A DNA stretch of 24,336 nt from an uncultured Clostridia bacterium (GTDB taxonomy: Bacteria > Bacillota > Clostridia > Oscillospirales > Oscillospiraceae), in NCBI GenBank assembly GCA_937915065.1, contig CALDMR010000165.1, forward strand, positions 1-24,336, read 5' to 3'. Positions 1 to 7,520 of the stretch are shown here, piece by piece. The notes below the pieces were generated by a model that was given only the letters and a program-made list of their open reading frames with translations, did not search any database and had not been told where the DNA came from. The translations under genes were made by a program, and so were the position numbers. The first letter of the stretch is position 1. Each line of letters starts with the position of its first letter.

Positions 1-942
1 TTGGCAGACCTGCCTCGGCAGATCCGCCAGGGAACGCCCTACCCGGTGCGGGGCCTGTGCTCTTTCGGGCTGAATATCAACGAATTTCCCAACAACGGCA
101 GCTGGGCCGAAGCCCTTCATGGGCTGGACTTTTTTGTGGATGTGGATCTGTTTATGACCCGCACCGCCCAATATGCGGACATTGTACTCCCGGCCTGCTC
201 GTCCTTCGAGCGGGAGATGCTGCACATCACGCCGGAGCACCGGGTCTACTATACGCCGCCGGCGATCGCCCCCCTGGGCAAGGCCCGGCCGGATCTGGAC
301 ATCATCTGCGACCTGGCCCGGCGCATCGTGCCGAATGACCGGCTGCTTTGCAGCGGCTCCGCCTATCTGTATGATTACTGGCTGTCCCGGATGGATCTGT
401 CCCTGGACATTCTCAAACACGCCGACGAGCCGATCCAGCTGGCGGAGGAGATCTATTATCCGGGAGATTATACCGCTGCCGGTTACAAGACACCTTCGGG
501 CCGCTATGAACTCAAATCTCAAATTATGGAAGAGGCCGGGCATTCGGCCCTGCCGGAATATCAGGAACCCCGGGATGATCAGGAGCGGCGGGCGCTGCCC
601 TTTGTGCTGAGCGTGGGCAACCGGCAGACCTTTGGTTTCCATTCCCGCACCCACCGCATCTCCTGGATCCGGGCGCTGCAGGCGGCTCCGGCCGTGGAGA
701 TCCACCCGGACGACGCCAAGCTGCTGAACATTGCCCAGGGCGATATGGTGGAGATCGTGACGGAACTGGGCAGCGTGCAGATGCTGGCCCAGCTGACCCG
801 GGGCATGGCTCGGGGCATGGTGGCGGTGCTGCCGGATTATGAAGAGGCGGACATCTGCTCCATCCTGCCGGAGGATCGGGTGGATCCCTGCTCCGGTGTG
901 CCTGCCCTGCGCACCATGAGCTGCAGCATCCGCAAGGCTTGA
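1..942 (+). CDS. Molybdopterin oxidoreductase, catalytic subunit (5' truncated)
   Basis: This is the C-terminal part (about 313 residues visible) of a Mo/W-bisPGD oxidoreductase of the DMSO reductase superfamily. The frame is open to the window edge, so the TTG at base 1 is not taken as the start; the N-terminal iron-sulfur site and most of the cofactor domain lie outside. Visible are the family segment DLFMTRTAQYADIVLPA (about residues 49-65) and a C-terminal dinucleotide-binding domain (about residues 200-300) with the typical VEIHPDDAKLLNIAQGDMVEI pattern. It ends 16 bases before a ferredoxin-type subunit, and the two probably form one enzyme that passes electrons to or from an unknown substrate. 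The substrate cannot be read from this fragment, nor can the presence of a Tat signal. The family is secure; the reaction is not. Confidence 0.85.
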   Translation: MADLPRQIRQGTPYPVRGLCSFGLNINEFPNNGSWAEALHGLDFFVDVDLFMTRTAQYADIVLPACSSFEREMLHITPEHRVYYTPPAIAPLGKARPDLDIICDLARRIVPNDRLLCSGSAYLYDYWLSRMDLSLDILKHADEPIQLAEEIYYPGDYTAAGYKTPSGRYELKSQIMEEAGHSALPEYQEPRDDQERRALPFVLSVGNRQTFGFHSRTHRISWIRALQAAPAVEIHPDDAKLLNIAQGDMVEIVTELGSVQMLAQLTRGMARGMVAVLPDYEEADICSILPEDRVDPCSGVPALRTMSCSIRKA

Positions 943-958
943 AAAGGAGGAAATGGCT

Positions 959-1387
959 ATGGGTATTCATTGCGAAGTGCGCAAATGCACCGGCTGCGGC
1001 GTGTGCGCCGTGGCGTGCATGGATGAAAAGGATATCGCGCCACCCCTGCTGCGCAAGATCGTGCGCAAGGAGCGCATGGAAAGCGGCGAGCTGCAGCTGA
1101 CCTTCAATTCCCAAAGCTGCTTCCACTGCGTGACCACCCGCTGCGCCACGGTCTGCCCCACGGGCAGCATCCTGCGGGATACGGAAACGGGCATTGTGAT
1201 CCACGACAACGCTCCCTGTATCGGCTGCGGAAAGTGCGAAAGCGCCTGCCCCTTCGGCGCCATCTTTTTCGATGTGCACCATGTGATCCAAAAGTGCGAC
1301 GGCTGCATCGACCGGGTGCGCCGCGGGCAGGTGCCCGTGTGCGTGGAGGCCTGCCCCCAGCAGGCCCTGGAATGGGAGCCGGGCTAA
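959..1387 (+). CDS. Four-cluster ferredoxin subunit (DmsB/HycB type)
   Basis: A 142-residue electron-transfer subunit with sixteen cysteines in four groups: C10/C13/C16/C20, C54/C57/C62/C66, C87/C90/C93/C97 and C113/C116/C128/C132. This is the pattern of the DmsB/HycB/FdhB family, which binds four [4Fe-4S] clusters and relays electrons from a molybdoenzyme. An in-frame ATG exists at 953, but it is only two bases after the ribosome site AAAGGAGG (943-950). The ATG at 959 has eight-base spacing and is chosen. The protein is shorter than usual DmsB proteins (about 200 residues), has no signal peptide and no membrane helix. No membrane anchor gene follows; a terminator does. It is most likely the partner of the truncated oxidoreductase just upstream. 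Its physiological electron partner is unknown. Confidence 0.88.
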   Translation: MGIHCEVRKCTGCGVCAVACMDEKDIAPPLLRKIVRKERMESGELQLTFNSQSCFHCVTTRCATVCPTGSILRDTETGIVIHDNAPCIGCGKCESACPFGAIFFDVHHVIQKCDGCIDRVRRGQVPVCVEACPQQALEWEPG

Positions 1388-1423
1388 AATAGCGCCTCCC
1401 GTTTTCAATAAAAAGAGAAATGT

Positions 1424-1457
1424 CCGCCGCCCAAAAACAATGGGCGGCGGATTTATT
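1424..1457 (+). terminator. Rho-independent terminator of the molybdoenzyme operon
   Basis: A perfect 10-bp stem (1424-1433 with 1441-1450, CCGCCGCCCA / TGGGCGGCGG) with a 7-base loop is followed by ATTTATTTT. It sits 36 bases after the ferredoxin stop and separates this operon from pyc. Confidence 0.85.
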
Positions 1458-1559
1458 TTCCTGCGACGGCCTGAAATGGGTTACAAAAACCGGAATATGT
1501 CAAAAACGGCGTCTGTCAGTGAAAATCCACGGTTAATTTGCAATTTTACAATCTATGTA

Positions 1560-1588
1560 TTGCAAAACACACGCTACTGTGGTAAACT
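1560..1588 (+). promoter_or_regulatory. Candidate pyc promoter
   Basis: TTGCAA (1560-1565), 17 bases, TAAACT (1583-1588) is a moderate match to the vegetative -35/-10 pattern (four of six in each box). It leaves a leader of roughly 100 bases before the chosen start. The -35 hexamer is one of two TTGCAA copies 22 bases apart. Confidence 0.4.
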
Positions 1589-1698
1589 AAATATCACATT
1601 TTTATAAAAGTTCTGTCTGGCGGAAGGCGGCGTCCTGCCGCCCTGCCGCAGCCATGGAGGAAGCAACCACCGATTCATCAAAAGAAGGGGACGATAGA

Positions 1699-4600
1699 AT
1701 GACCGAACATCCGATCAAAAAGGTCTTGGTCGCCAACCGCGGCGAGATCGCCATCCGCGTGTTCCGCGCCTGCGCAGATCTGGATCTGCGCACCGTGGCC
1801 ATGTACTCCAAGGAGGATACGTACAGCCTGTTCCGCACCAAGGCCGACGAATCCTATCAGATGAGTGAAAAACTGGGCCCCCTGGGCTCCTATCTGAACA
1901 TTCCCGCCATCATCGACCTGGCCAAGCGCCGCCATGTGGACGCCATCCACCCCGGCTACGGCTTCCTGTCCGAAAACGCCGAGTTTGCCCGGGCCTGCGA
2001 GGAAAACGGCATTGTGTTTGTGGGCCCGCCCTCCCATGTGCTGGCCCAGATGGGCGATAAGCTGGCCGCCAAGGAAACGGCCATCCGCTGCGGCGTGCCC
2101 ATCATCCCCGGCGGCACCGAGCCCCTGAAAAGCGGCGAGGAGGCCCTGGAAAAGGCCCGGGAATACGGCTTCCCCATCATGCTCAAAGCAGCCGCCGGAG
2201 GCGGCGGCCGCGGCATGCGCCGCTGCGACACGCCGGAGGAAGTGATCCCCGCCTTCAACCTGGTCAAGGGCGAGGCCGCCAAGGCCTTTGGCGATGACAG
2301 CATCTTTATTGAAAAATTCCTGGAGCGGCCCAAGCACATCGAGGTGCAGATCCTGGCCGACCAGTACGGCAATGTGGTGCATCTCCACGAGCGCGACTGC
2401 TCCCTGCAGCGCCGCTTCCAGAAGGTGGTGGAGTTTACCCCCGCCTTTTCCGTGGATCAGAAGGTGCGCGACGCCCTGTGCGCCGACGCGGTGAAGATCG
2501 CCAAGGAAGTGGGCTTTGTCAACGCCGGTACCGTGGAATTCCTGGTGGACAGCCAGGGGCACCACTACTTTATTGAAATGAACCCCCGCATCCAGGTGGA
2601 GCACACCGTTACCGAAATGGTGACGGGCGTGGATCTGGTGCGCTCCCAGCTGCTCATCGCTGCCGGCAAGCCCCTCAGCGCGCCGGAGATCGGCATCACC
2701 TGCCAGGAGGATATCTGCCCCCGGGGCTATGCCATCCAGTGCCGCGTGACCACTGAGGATCCGGCCAACAACTTCGCCCCCGACACGGGCAAGATCACAG
2801 CCTACCGTTCCTCCGGCGGCTTCGGCATCCGTCTGGACGGCGGCAACGGCTATGCCGGCGCGGAGATCTCCCCCTACTACGATTCCCTGCTGGTGAAGGT
2901 CACCTGCCACGACAACACCTTTGCCGGCGCCTGCCACAAGGCACTGCGGGCCCTGAGCGAGACCCGCGTGCGCGGCGTGAAGACCAATATTTCCTTTATT
3001 ACCAACATTTTGACCAACGAGACCTTCCGCCGGGGCGCCTGCTACACCAAGTTTATCGACGAAACGCCGGAACTGTTTGACATTTCCGAGTCCCGCAACC
3101 GGGCCAGCAAGATGCTGGAGTACATCGGCAACCTGGTGGTCAATGATCCCAAGGCCGGCGCAAAGATGTATGAGCCTGCCCGGGTACCCGTGGTGGAAGG
3201 GGCCATTCCCGAGGGCTATAAGCAGTATCTGGACAAAAACGGCCCCGAGGCCCTGTCCAAGCTGGTGATGAACGAAAAGCGGCTGCTGATCTGCGATACC
3301 ACCATGCGCGACGCCCACCAGTCCCTGCTGGCCACCCGGGTGCGTACCCGCGACATGATGCGCGCCGCCGACGGCACCGCCAAGATCCTGAACAACTGCT
3401 TTTCCCTGGAAATGTGGGGCGGCGCCACCTTCGATGTGGCCTACCGTTTCCTGCACGAATCCCCCTGGGAGCGGCTGGACGCCCTGCGCCGGGCCATTCC
3501 CAACATTCCCTTCCAGATGCTGCTGCGCGGCGCCAACGCCGTGGGCTATACCAACTATCCCGACAATGTGATCCGCGAATTTGTCCGCCTGGCGGCGGAA
3601 AGTGGCATCGATGTGTTCCGCGTGTTTGACTCTCTGAACTGGCTGCCCGGCATGGAAGTGGCCCTGGACGAGGTCATCCGCCAGAACAAGTTTGCCGAGG
3701 GCACCATCTGCTCCACCGGCGACGTGTCCGACACCAGCCGGGAGAAGTATACGCTGAAATACTATGTGGATCTGGCCAAGGAGCTGCAGAAGCGGGGATG
3801 CCACGCCATTGCCATCAAGGATATGGCGGGCCTGCTGAAGCCCTATGCCGCCCGGGAACTGGTCAAGGCCCTGAAGGACGCCCTGGACATTCCTATCCAG
3901 CTGCACACCCACGACACCTCCGGCAATCAGAACAGCATGGTGCTCATGGCCGCCGAAGAAGGGGTTGATATTGTGGATCTGGCCGTCGCCTCCATGTCTT
4001 CGCTGACGAGCCAGCCCTCGATGAACGCCGTGGTGGCCGCCCTGGAGGGCCAGGAGCGGGATACCGGCATCGACCTGATGCAGCTGCAGAAGCTGACCGA
4101 CTACTGGTCCGACGTGCGCGAGCGCTACACCGAATTTGAATCCGATCTGAAAACGCCGGTCACCGATATCTACCGCTATGAGATCCCCGGCGGCCAGTAC
4201 ACCAACCTGAAGCCCCAGGTGGAAAGCCTGGGCCTGGGCAACCGTTTTGTGGAAGTCAAGGAGATGTACCGGACAGTCAACGATATGCTGGGCGACCTGG
4301 TGAAGGTGACGCCCTCCTCCAAAATGGTGGGCGATCTGGCCATCTTCATGGTGCAGCACGACCTGACCCCGGACAACATTGTGGAAAAGGGCAAGGAGCT
4401 GAGCTTCCCCGATTCCGTGATCAGCTATTTCAAGGGCATGATGGGCCAGCCGGCCTGGGGCTTCCCCGAGGAGCTGCAGAAGGTGGTGCTCAAGGGCGAG
4501 CAGCCCATCACCTGCCGCCCCGGCGAGCTGCTGCCCCCCGCCGACTTTGAAGCCGCCCGCACCCACCTCAAGGGCCTGATGAGCGGCCTCATCAGCCAGA

Positions 4601-5187
4601 AGGACGCGAAAAAGCTGGGTGAACTGATGCAGGAAACCGGCACGAACGATCCCAGCGACCGGGCTGTGATTTCCTGGTGCCTCTATCCCAAGGTCTATGA
4701 GGAATTCCTGGCCAAGCGCCGCGAATACGGTTATATCAGCCGCCTGGGCAGCCACATCTTCTTCCACGGCATGGCCCCCGGCGAGACCAGCCAGGTGGAG
4801 ATCGAGGACGGCAAGACCCTGGTGATCAAATATGTGGGCCTGGGCGAACTGAACGCCGAGGGCGGCCGCGCCGTGATCTTTGAGCTCAACGGCGTGCGCC
4901 GGGAAGTCACCGTGGTGGATCAGTCCGCCGCCGACCAGGTGAAGAAGGTGCCCATGGCCGATCCCGAAGACAAACTCCAGATCGGCGCTCAGATCCCCGG
5001 CGCCGTCAGCAAGATCTTCGTCAAGAAGGGCGACGCAGTCACCGCCGGCGAGGTGCTGGCCGTGATCGAGGCCATGAAGATGGAAACCTCCGTCCTGGCC
5101 CTGGCAGACGGCGTGATCGACGAGATCCGCGTGGAAGCCGGCGACACCGTGAAGCACGGCGAGCTGCTGATGACCATGAAACAGTAA
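1699..5187 (+). CDS. pyc: Pyruvate carboxylase
   Basis: A biotin enzyme of 1162 residues that carboxylates pyruvate to oxaloacetate using ATP and bicarbonate, refilling the C4 pool in the cytoplasm. Domains in order: biotin carboxylase N-terminal part (KKVLVANRGEIAIRV near the start), ATP-grasp with its glycine-rich loop (about residues 165-173) and the EMNPRIQVEHTVTEMVTG signature, carboxyltransferase beginning with ICDTTMRDAHQS (about 529), the PYC/OADA domain, and a C-terminal biotinyl domain with the AMKM motif, where K1127 is the expected biotin attachment site 35 residues from the end. The length fits single-chain PYC. The frame extends upstream to an ATG at 1654 without a ribosome site; the ATG at 1699 follows AAGGGG with eight-base spacing and matches where family members begin. 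It stands alone between terminators. Confidence 0.97.
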   Translation: MTEHPIKKVLVANRGEIAIRVFRACADLDLRTVAMYSKEDTYSLFRTKADESYQMSEKLGPLGSYLNIPAIIDLAKRRHVDAIHPGYGFLSENAEFARACEENGIVFVGPPSHVLAQMGDKLAAKETAIRCGVPIIPGGTEPLKSGEEALEKAREYGFPIMLKAAAGGGGRGMRRCDTPEEVIPAFNLVKGEAAKAFGDDSIFIEKFLERPKHIEVQILADQYGNVVHLHERDCSLQRRFQKVVEFTPAFSVDQKVRDALCADAVKIAKEVGFVNAGTVEFLVDSQGHHYFIEMNPRIQVEHTVTEMVTGVDLVRSQLLIAAGKPLSAPEIGITCQEDICPRGYAIQCRVTTEDPANNFAPDTGKITAYRSSGGFGIRLDGGNGYAGAEISPYYDSLLVKVTCHDNTFAGACHKALRALSETRVRGVKTNISFITNILTNETFRRGACYTKFIDETPELFDISESRNRASKMLEYIGNLVVNDPKAGAKMYEPARVPVVEGAIPEGYKQYLDKNGPEALSKLVMNEKRLLICDTTMRDAHQSLLATRVRTRDMMRAADGTAKILNNCFSLEMWGGATFDVAYRFLHESPWERLDALRRAIPNIPFQMLLRGANAVGYTNYPDNVIREFVRLAAESGIDVFRVFDSLNWLPGMEVALDEVIRQNKFAEGTICSTGDVSDTSREKYTLKYYVDLAKELQKRGCHAIAIKDMAGLLKPYAARELVKALKDALDIPIQLHTHDTSGNQNSMVLMAAEEGVDIVDLAVASMSSLTSQPSMNAVVAALEGQERDTGIDLMQLQKLTDYWSDVRERYTEFESDLKTPVTDIYRYEIPGGQYTNLKPQVESLGLGNRFVEVKEMYRTVNDMLGDLVKVTPSSKMVGDLAIFMVQHDLTPDNIVEKGKELSFPDSVISYFKGMMGQPAWGFPEELQKVVLKGEQPITCRPGELLPPADFEAARTHLKGLMSGLISQKDAKKLGELMQETGTNDPSDRAVISWCLYPKVYEEFLAKRREYGYISRLGSHIFFHGMAPGETSQVEIEDGKTLVIKYVGLGELNAEGGRAVIFELNGVRREVTVVDQSAADQVKKVPMADPEDKLQIGAQIPGAVSKIFVKKGDAVTAGEVLAVIEAMKMETSVLALADGVIDEIRVEAGDTVKHGELLMTMKQ

Positions 5188-5216
5188 CCGGACGGCGTGA
5201 TCCCGTCCGCAGAACA

Positions 5217-5262
5217 AAAGGGCCGGGGCCGGGGGAGCACGCTCCCCCAGCCCCGGCCCTTT
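5217..5262 (+). terminator. Long hairpin after pyc
   Basis: A 22-pair stem with one mismatch (5217-5238 with 5241-5262) and a tiny AC loop lies 29 bases after the pyc stop. The run of U that should follow is short (CTTTGC), so termination may be partial and some readthrough into the next gene is possible. Confidence 0.6.
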
Positions 5263-5290
5263 GCAAAAGCATACGAAGGAGAGAGCTGCG

Positions 5291-5809
5291 ATGATCCGCA
5301 AGGCAACGGAACAGGATCTGGCCGCCGTGGCGGCGATTTATGAAAGGATCGTAACCCGGGAGCAGCAGGGGCTGGCCCGGATCGGCTGGCTGCCCGGGGT
5401 GTACCCCGTGGCGGCCACGGCGGAAGCCGCCCTGGCCCGGGGGGATCTGTTTGTGCTGGAAGCGGCGGGCTGCGTGGCGGCCGCGGCTGTCATCAATCAG
5501 ATCCAGGTGGACGCCTATGCCCTGGGGCAGTGGCGCCGCCCCGCCCGGGCGGAGGAAGTCTGCGTGCTGCACACCCTGGTGGTGGACCCCGCCCTGCCCC
5601 GGCAGGGGCTGGGCCGCCGTTTCGTGGCCTTTTACGAGGACTACGCCCGCAGCAGGGGCTGGCCCTGCCTGCGCATGGATACCAATGCGAAAAACACCGT
5701 GGCCCGGGAATTTTACCGCAAACTGGGCTATGAGGAGATCGGCATTGTTCCCTGCGTGTTCAACGGGATTCCTGATGTGGATCTGGTGCTGCTGGAAAAG
5801 GAAGTTTGA
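5291..5809 (+). CDS. GNAT family N-acetyltransferase
   Basis: A 172-residue acetyl-CoA-dependent acyltransferase of the GNAT fold. Motif A is visible as VLHTLVVDPALPRQGLGRRFV, where the QGLGRR loop binds the CoA pyrophosphate, and the typical C-terminal AREFYRKLGYEEIG segment follows. The acceptor (small molecule, peptide or protein) cannot be deduced. The frame opens at 5261, but that codon lies in the terminator stem and has no ribosome site. The ATG at 5291 has AAGGAG (5276-5281) with nine-base spacing and gives the classic MIRKATEQDL start. It lies about 100 bases after pyc with a hairpin between and is closed by a bidirectional terminator, so it is probably its own unit or a weak readthrough product. 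Confidence 0.88.
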   Translation: MIRKATEQDLAAVAAIYERIVTREQQGLARIGWLPGVYPVAATAEAALARGDLFVLEAAGCVAAAAVINQIQVDAYALGQWRRPARAEEVCVLHTLVVDPALPRQGLGRRFVAFYEDYARSRGWPCLRMDTNAKNTVAREFYRKLGYEEIGIVPCVFNGIPDVDLVLLEKEV

Positions 5810-5854
5810 AAAGAGCCGGAGCTGTATCCCATAAGATACGGCCCCGGCTCTTTT
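5809..5854. terminator. Bidirectional terminator between GNAT gene and azlD
   Basis: The arms AAAAGAGCCGG (5809-5819) and CCGGCTCTTTT (5844-5854) pair, with an inner stem GTATC/GATAC. T runs occur on both strands, so it can end the plus-strand GNAT transcript and the minus-strand azlCD transcript. Confidence 0.85.
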
Positions 5855-5857
5855 ATT

Positions 5858-6190
5858 TCAGAATACGGCCTGCACCAGAAACATATAAAGGACGGTGGCG
5901 GTGAAGATGGACAGCAGGTTGTTGCCCTTCCACCAATGCAGCCCGGCGGCCACGGCCACACAGACCAGCTCCGGAATGCCGTGGGAGCCGGAAAACAGGG
6001 ACACGCCGCGCAGGCAGTAGATAATGAGCATCATAATAATGGCCGGGGGCAGCACGCGGCCCAGATACAGAACGATCTTGGGCGGGTTGCCCTTCCGGTC
6101 GAACAGCAGAAAGGGCAAGGCCCGGGTCAAAAAGGTGACCACAGCCATCACGGCGATGCTGGCGATGGCCTGGCCGGCAGTCAGTGTCAT
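5858..6190 (-). CDS. azlD: AzlD-type branched-chain amino acid transport subunit
   Basis: A 110-residue hydrophobic protein with about four predicted membrane helices. It matches the AzlD family, including the segment TFLTRALPFLLF near residues 19-30 and the glycine/proline pattern LGRVLPPAIIMMLIIYCL. AzlD is the small partner of AzlC; the pair exports branched-chain amino acids or analogues across the cytoplasmic membrane. Its ATG overlaps the azlC stop codon by four bases (ATGA), so the two are translationally coupled. The gene ends four bases from the bidirectional terminator. The family call is firm; the actual substrate is inferred from the family. Confidence 0.9.
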   Translation of the reverse strand: MTLTAGQAIASIAVMAVVTFLTRALPFLLFDRKGNPPKIVLYLGRVLPPAIIMMLIIYCLRGVSLFSGSHGIPELVCVAVAAGLHWWKGNNLLSIFTATVLYMFLVQAVF

Positions 6191-6918
6191 AGGGGCTCGT
6201 CCTCCTTTTCCGCCGGAGTGGGATGGGATGGTTCGGCCTTATCCAGGGTGGGGCGCAGGCAGAGCAGCAGCACCACAATGGCCCCCAGGGCGGGCAGCAG
6301 GAAGTTGTCCGGCCCGATGAGGGACAGGGCCGCAAAGGTACACACGCCGCCGAGCGCGGCGGGCAGATGCCGGGGATTCTCTTTCCACTGGCCCACGGCA
6401 ATGACCACAAACAGGGCCGTCATGGCAAACTCCACGCCGGTGGTGTCGAAACCCAGCAGGGCGCCGGCCACAGAACCGATGACACTGCCCAGGATCCAAT
6501 AGCTCTGATCCAGCATGGCGATGGCCAGGTAAAAATCCGTGGGCCGGATGCCCGGCGGCGTCTGCACTGAGGTCAGCAGGGCGTAAGTCTCGTCCGTCAG
6601 GGAGAAGATCAGATAAAATTTGCGCAGGCCGTGAACGGTCTGAAATTTTTCCAGCAGGGACAGGCCGTATACAATGTGGCGGAAGTTGAGCAGCAGCGTC
6701 AGCATGGCCACCTGGGACAGGGCCGCCCCCAGATCCAGCAGCGACACGCCCAGATACTGGCCGGCGCCGGCGTAGATGGTCAGGCTCATGAAAAAGGCCC
6801 AGATAAAATTGTAGCCGATGGCTTCCAGCATCAGTCCGAAAGCGATGCCGATGGCCAGATAGCCCACCAGCACCGGCACGGTCACCCGGAAGGCCGCGGC
6901 CCAAACATGGCGGTTCAT
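6187..6918 (-). CDS. azlC: AzlC-type branched-chain amino acid exporter
   Basis: A 243-residue membrane protein of the AzlC family, the large subunit of the AzlCD exporter. Visible family features are PVLVGYLAIGIAFGLML near the start, IYAGAGQYLGVSLL (helix 2 region) and LNFRHIVYGLSLL, followed by several further hydrophobic helices. The frame extends to 6993, but the ATG at 6918 is preceded by an AAAGGGGG ribosome site and gives the usual AzlC start. The C-terminus is charged (EKEDEPL). It overlaps azlD by four bases, forming a two-gene operon. A candidate promoter lies at 6965-6993. No Lrp- or AzlB-like regulator is present in the window. Confidence 0.92.
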   Translation of the reverse strand: MNRHVWAAAFRVTVPVLVGYLAIGIAFGLMLEAIGYNFIWAFFMSLTIYAGAGQYLGVSLLDLGAALSQVAMLTLLLNFRHIVYGLSLLEKFQTVHGLRKFYLIFSLTDETYALLTSVQTPPGIRPTDFYLAIAMLDQSYWILGSVIGSVAGALLGFDTTGVEFAMTALFVVIAVGQWKENPRHLPAALGGVCTFAALSLIGPDNFLLPALGAIVVLLLCLRPTLDKAEPSHPTPAEKEDEPL

Positions 6919-6964
6919 ATGGCCGCCCCCCTTTCTGTGCGTCCCGGCGGAACGCGCAGACTTT

Positions 6965-6993
6965 ATTCTAATCCCTCCGGGGGAAAAATGCAA
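6965..6993 (-). promoter_or_regulatory. Candidate azlCD promoter
   Basis: Read on the minus strand, TTGCAT (6993-6988), 17 bases, TAGAAT (6970-6965) gives a good vegetative-type match 47 bases upstream of the azlC start. It lies just after the spoIIID terminator, so azlCD need not depend on spoIIID transcription. Confidence 0.5.
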
Positions 6994-7005
6994 TGCGAAG
7001 ACCCA

Positions 7006-7035
7006 TAAAAAAGCCGCCCCGAGGGGCGGCTTTTT
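7006..7035 (-). terminator. spoIIID terminator
   Basis: The stem GCCGCCCC/GGGGCGGC (7013-7020 with 7023-7030) is flanked by A and T runs. On the minus strand it ends in TTTTTT directly after spoIIID. It is symmetric enough to act both ways. Confidence 0.88.
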
Positions 7036-7041
7036 GCGGAG

Positions 7042-7290
7042 TTAGATACCTTTGTATTTCCTGCGGGTGGCCACGCCGCCGCGGATATGGCGCTGGGCCT
7101 TGTTCACCTCCAGCACGGCTTTGACCTGGAGGTACAGCGTGCGGTTGAATTTCGGCAGCCGCTCGCTCAGATCCTTGTGGACAGTGCTTTTGCTGACGCC
7201 GAACTGTTTGGCGGCGGCGCGGACAGTGGCCCGGTTTTCTATGATGTACTGAGCAAGCGTGACGGCACGCTCCTCGATGTTCCCTTTCAA
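7042..7290 (-). CDS. spoIIID: Stage III sporulation transcriptional regulator SpoIIID
   Basis: An 82-residue DNA-binding protein closely matching SpoIIID, the mother-cell regulator that works with sigma-E during endospore formation. The helix-turn-helix spans about residues 21-41 (TVRAAAKQFGVSKSTVHKDL), followed by the conserved SERLP and RHIRGGVATRRKYKG segments. The start codon is TTG (7290-7288): no in-frame ATG fits, GGGAG lies ten bases upstream, and the N-terminus then aligns residue for residue with the known MxxxIxER start of the family. It is about ten residues shorter at the C-terminus than the B. subtilis protein. It stands alone, with its own terminator and a sigma-E-like promoter. 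Its presence argues for a spore-forming host. Confidence 0.95.
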   Translation of the reverse strand: MKGNIEERAVTLAQYIIENRATVRAAAKQFGVSKSTVHKDLSERLPKFNRTLYLQVKAVLEVNKAQRHIRGGVATRRKYKGI

Positions 7291-7322
7291 AGCAACAACA
7301 CTCCCTGCCTCTAACTGATTTC

Positions 7323-7352
7323 ATCCTATGCGCCGGGGGAGCGGAATATGTG
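7323..7352 (-). promoter_or_regulatory. Sigma-E-like promoter of spoIIID
   Basis: On the minus strand, ACATATT (about 7351-7345) is followed after exactly 14 bases by CATAGGAT (7330-7323). This resembles the mother-cell sigma-E pattern (KMATATT, 14-15 bases, CATACAnT). It would place the start of transcription about 25 bases before the TTG start, leaving room for the GGGAG ribosome site. B. subtilis spoIIID is known to be sigma-E dependent. Confidence 0.5.
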
Positions 7353-7435
7353 CACACCGGGGAGCGGGGAAACCGGGGCAAATCCGGTCAAATTCGCCAA
7401 ACTTTTTCATTCTTCAAAATTTTGCGCGGCTTTTA

Positions 7436-7464
7436 TTGTATCGGTGCCCGTTTTCGTATACAAT
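7436..7464 (+). promoter_or_regulatory. Candidate promoter of the PurF-like gene
   Basis: TTGTAT (7436-7441), 17 bases, TACAAT (7459-7464). The -10 box matches five of six, the -35 box three of six. The start codon is 56 bases downstream of the -10 box. No purine riboswitch fold was recognised in the leader. Confidence 0.45.
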
Positions 7465-7520
7465 AAATGTATTAAAGCGCTCCGGCGGGCGCGGTTATCA
7501 AAGAAAGGGCGAGATCATTT

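Larger units (their letters stand above)
1388..1698. other. Intergenic region before pyc
   Basis: This 311-base gap holds the terminator at 1424-1457 and the candidate pyc promoter at 1560-1588, and I see no gene in it. From about 1480 to 1610 it is clearly more AT-rich than the flanking genes. Two copies of the self-complementary hexamer TTGCAA lie at 1538-1543 and 1560-1565, 22 bases apart. Confidence 0.7.

Noticed and set aside
1654..1698. Upstream ATG for pyc
   Set aside because: It has no ribosome site and adds 15 residues not seen in the family; the ATG at 1699 has both ribosome site and family alignment.
1678..5301. Open frame of 1207 codons on the strand opposite pyc
   Set aside because: It lies exactly antisense to a textbook pyruvate carboxylase and its translation is a low-complexity H/G/L/A-rich product. 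Long antisense frames are expected from codon bias in GC-rich genes. The same applies to those at 524-1408, 7515-9086, 19230-21386 and 21356-22780.
7291..7520. Possible purine riboswitch before the PurF-like gene
   Set aside because: No conserved junction or paired loops of the guanine-type aptamer could be recognised; only a plain promoter is supported.
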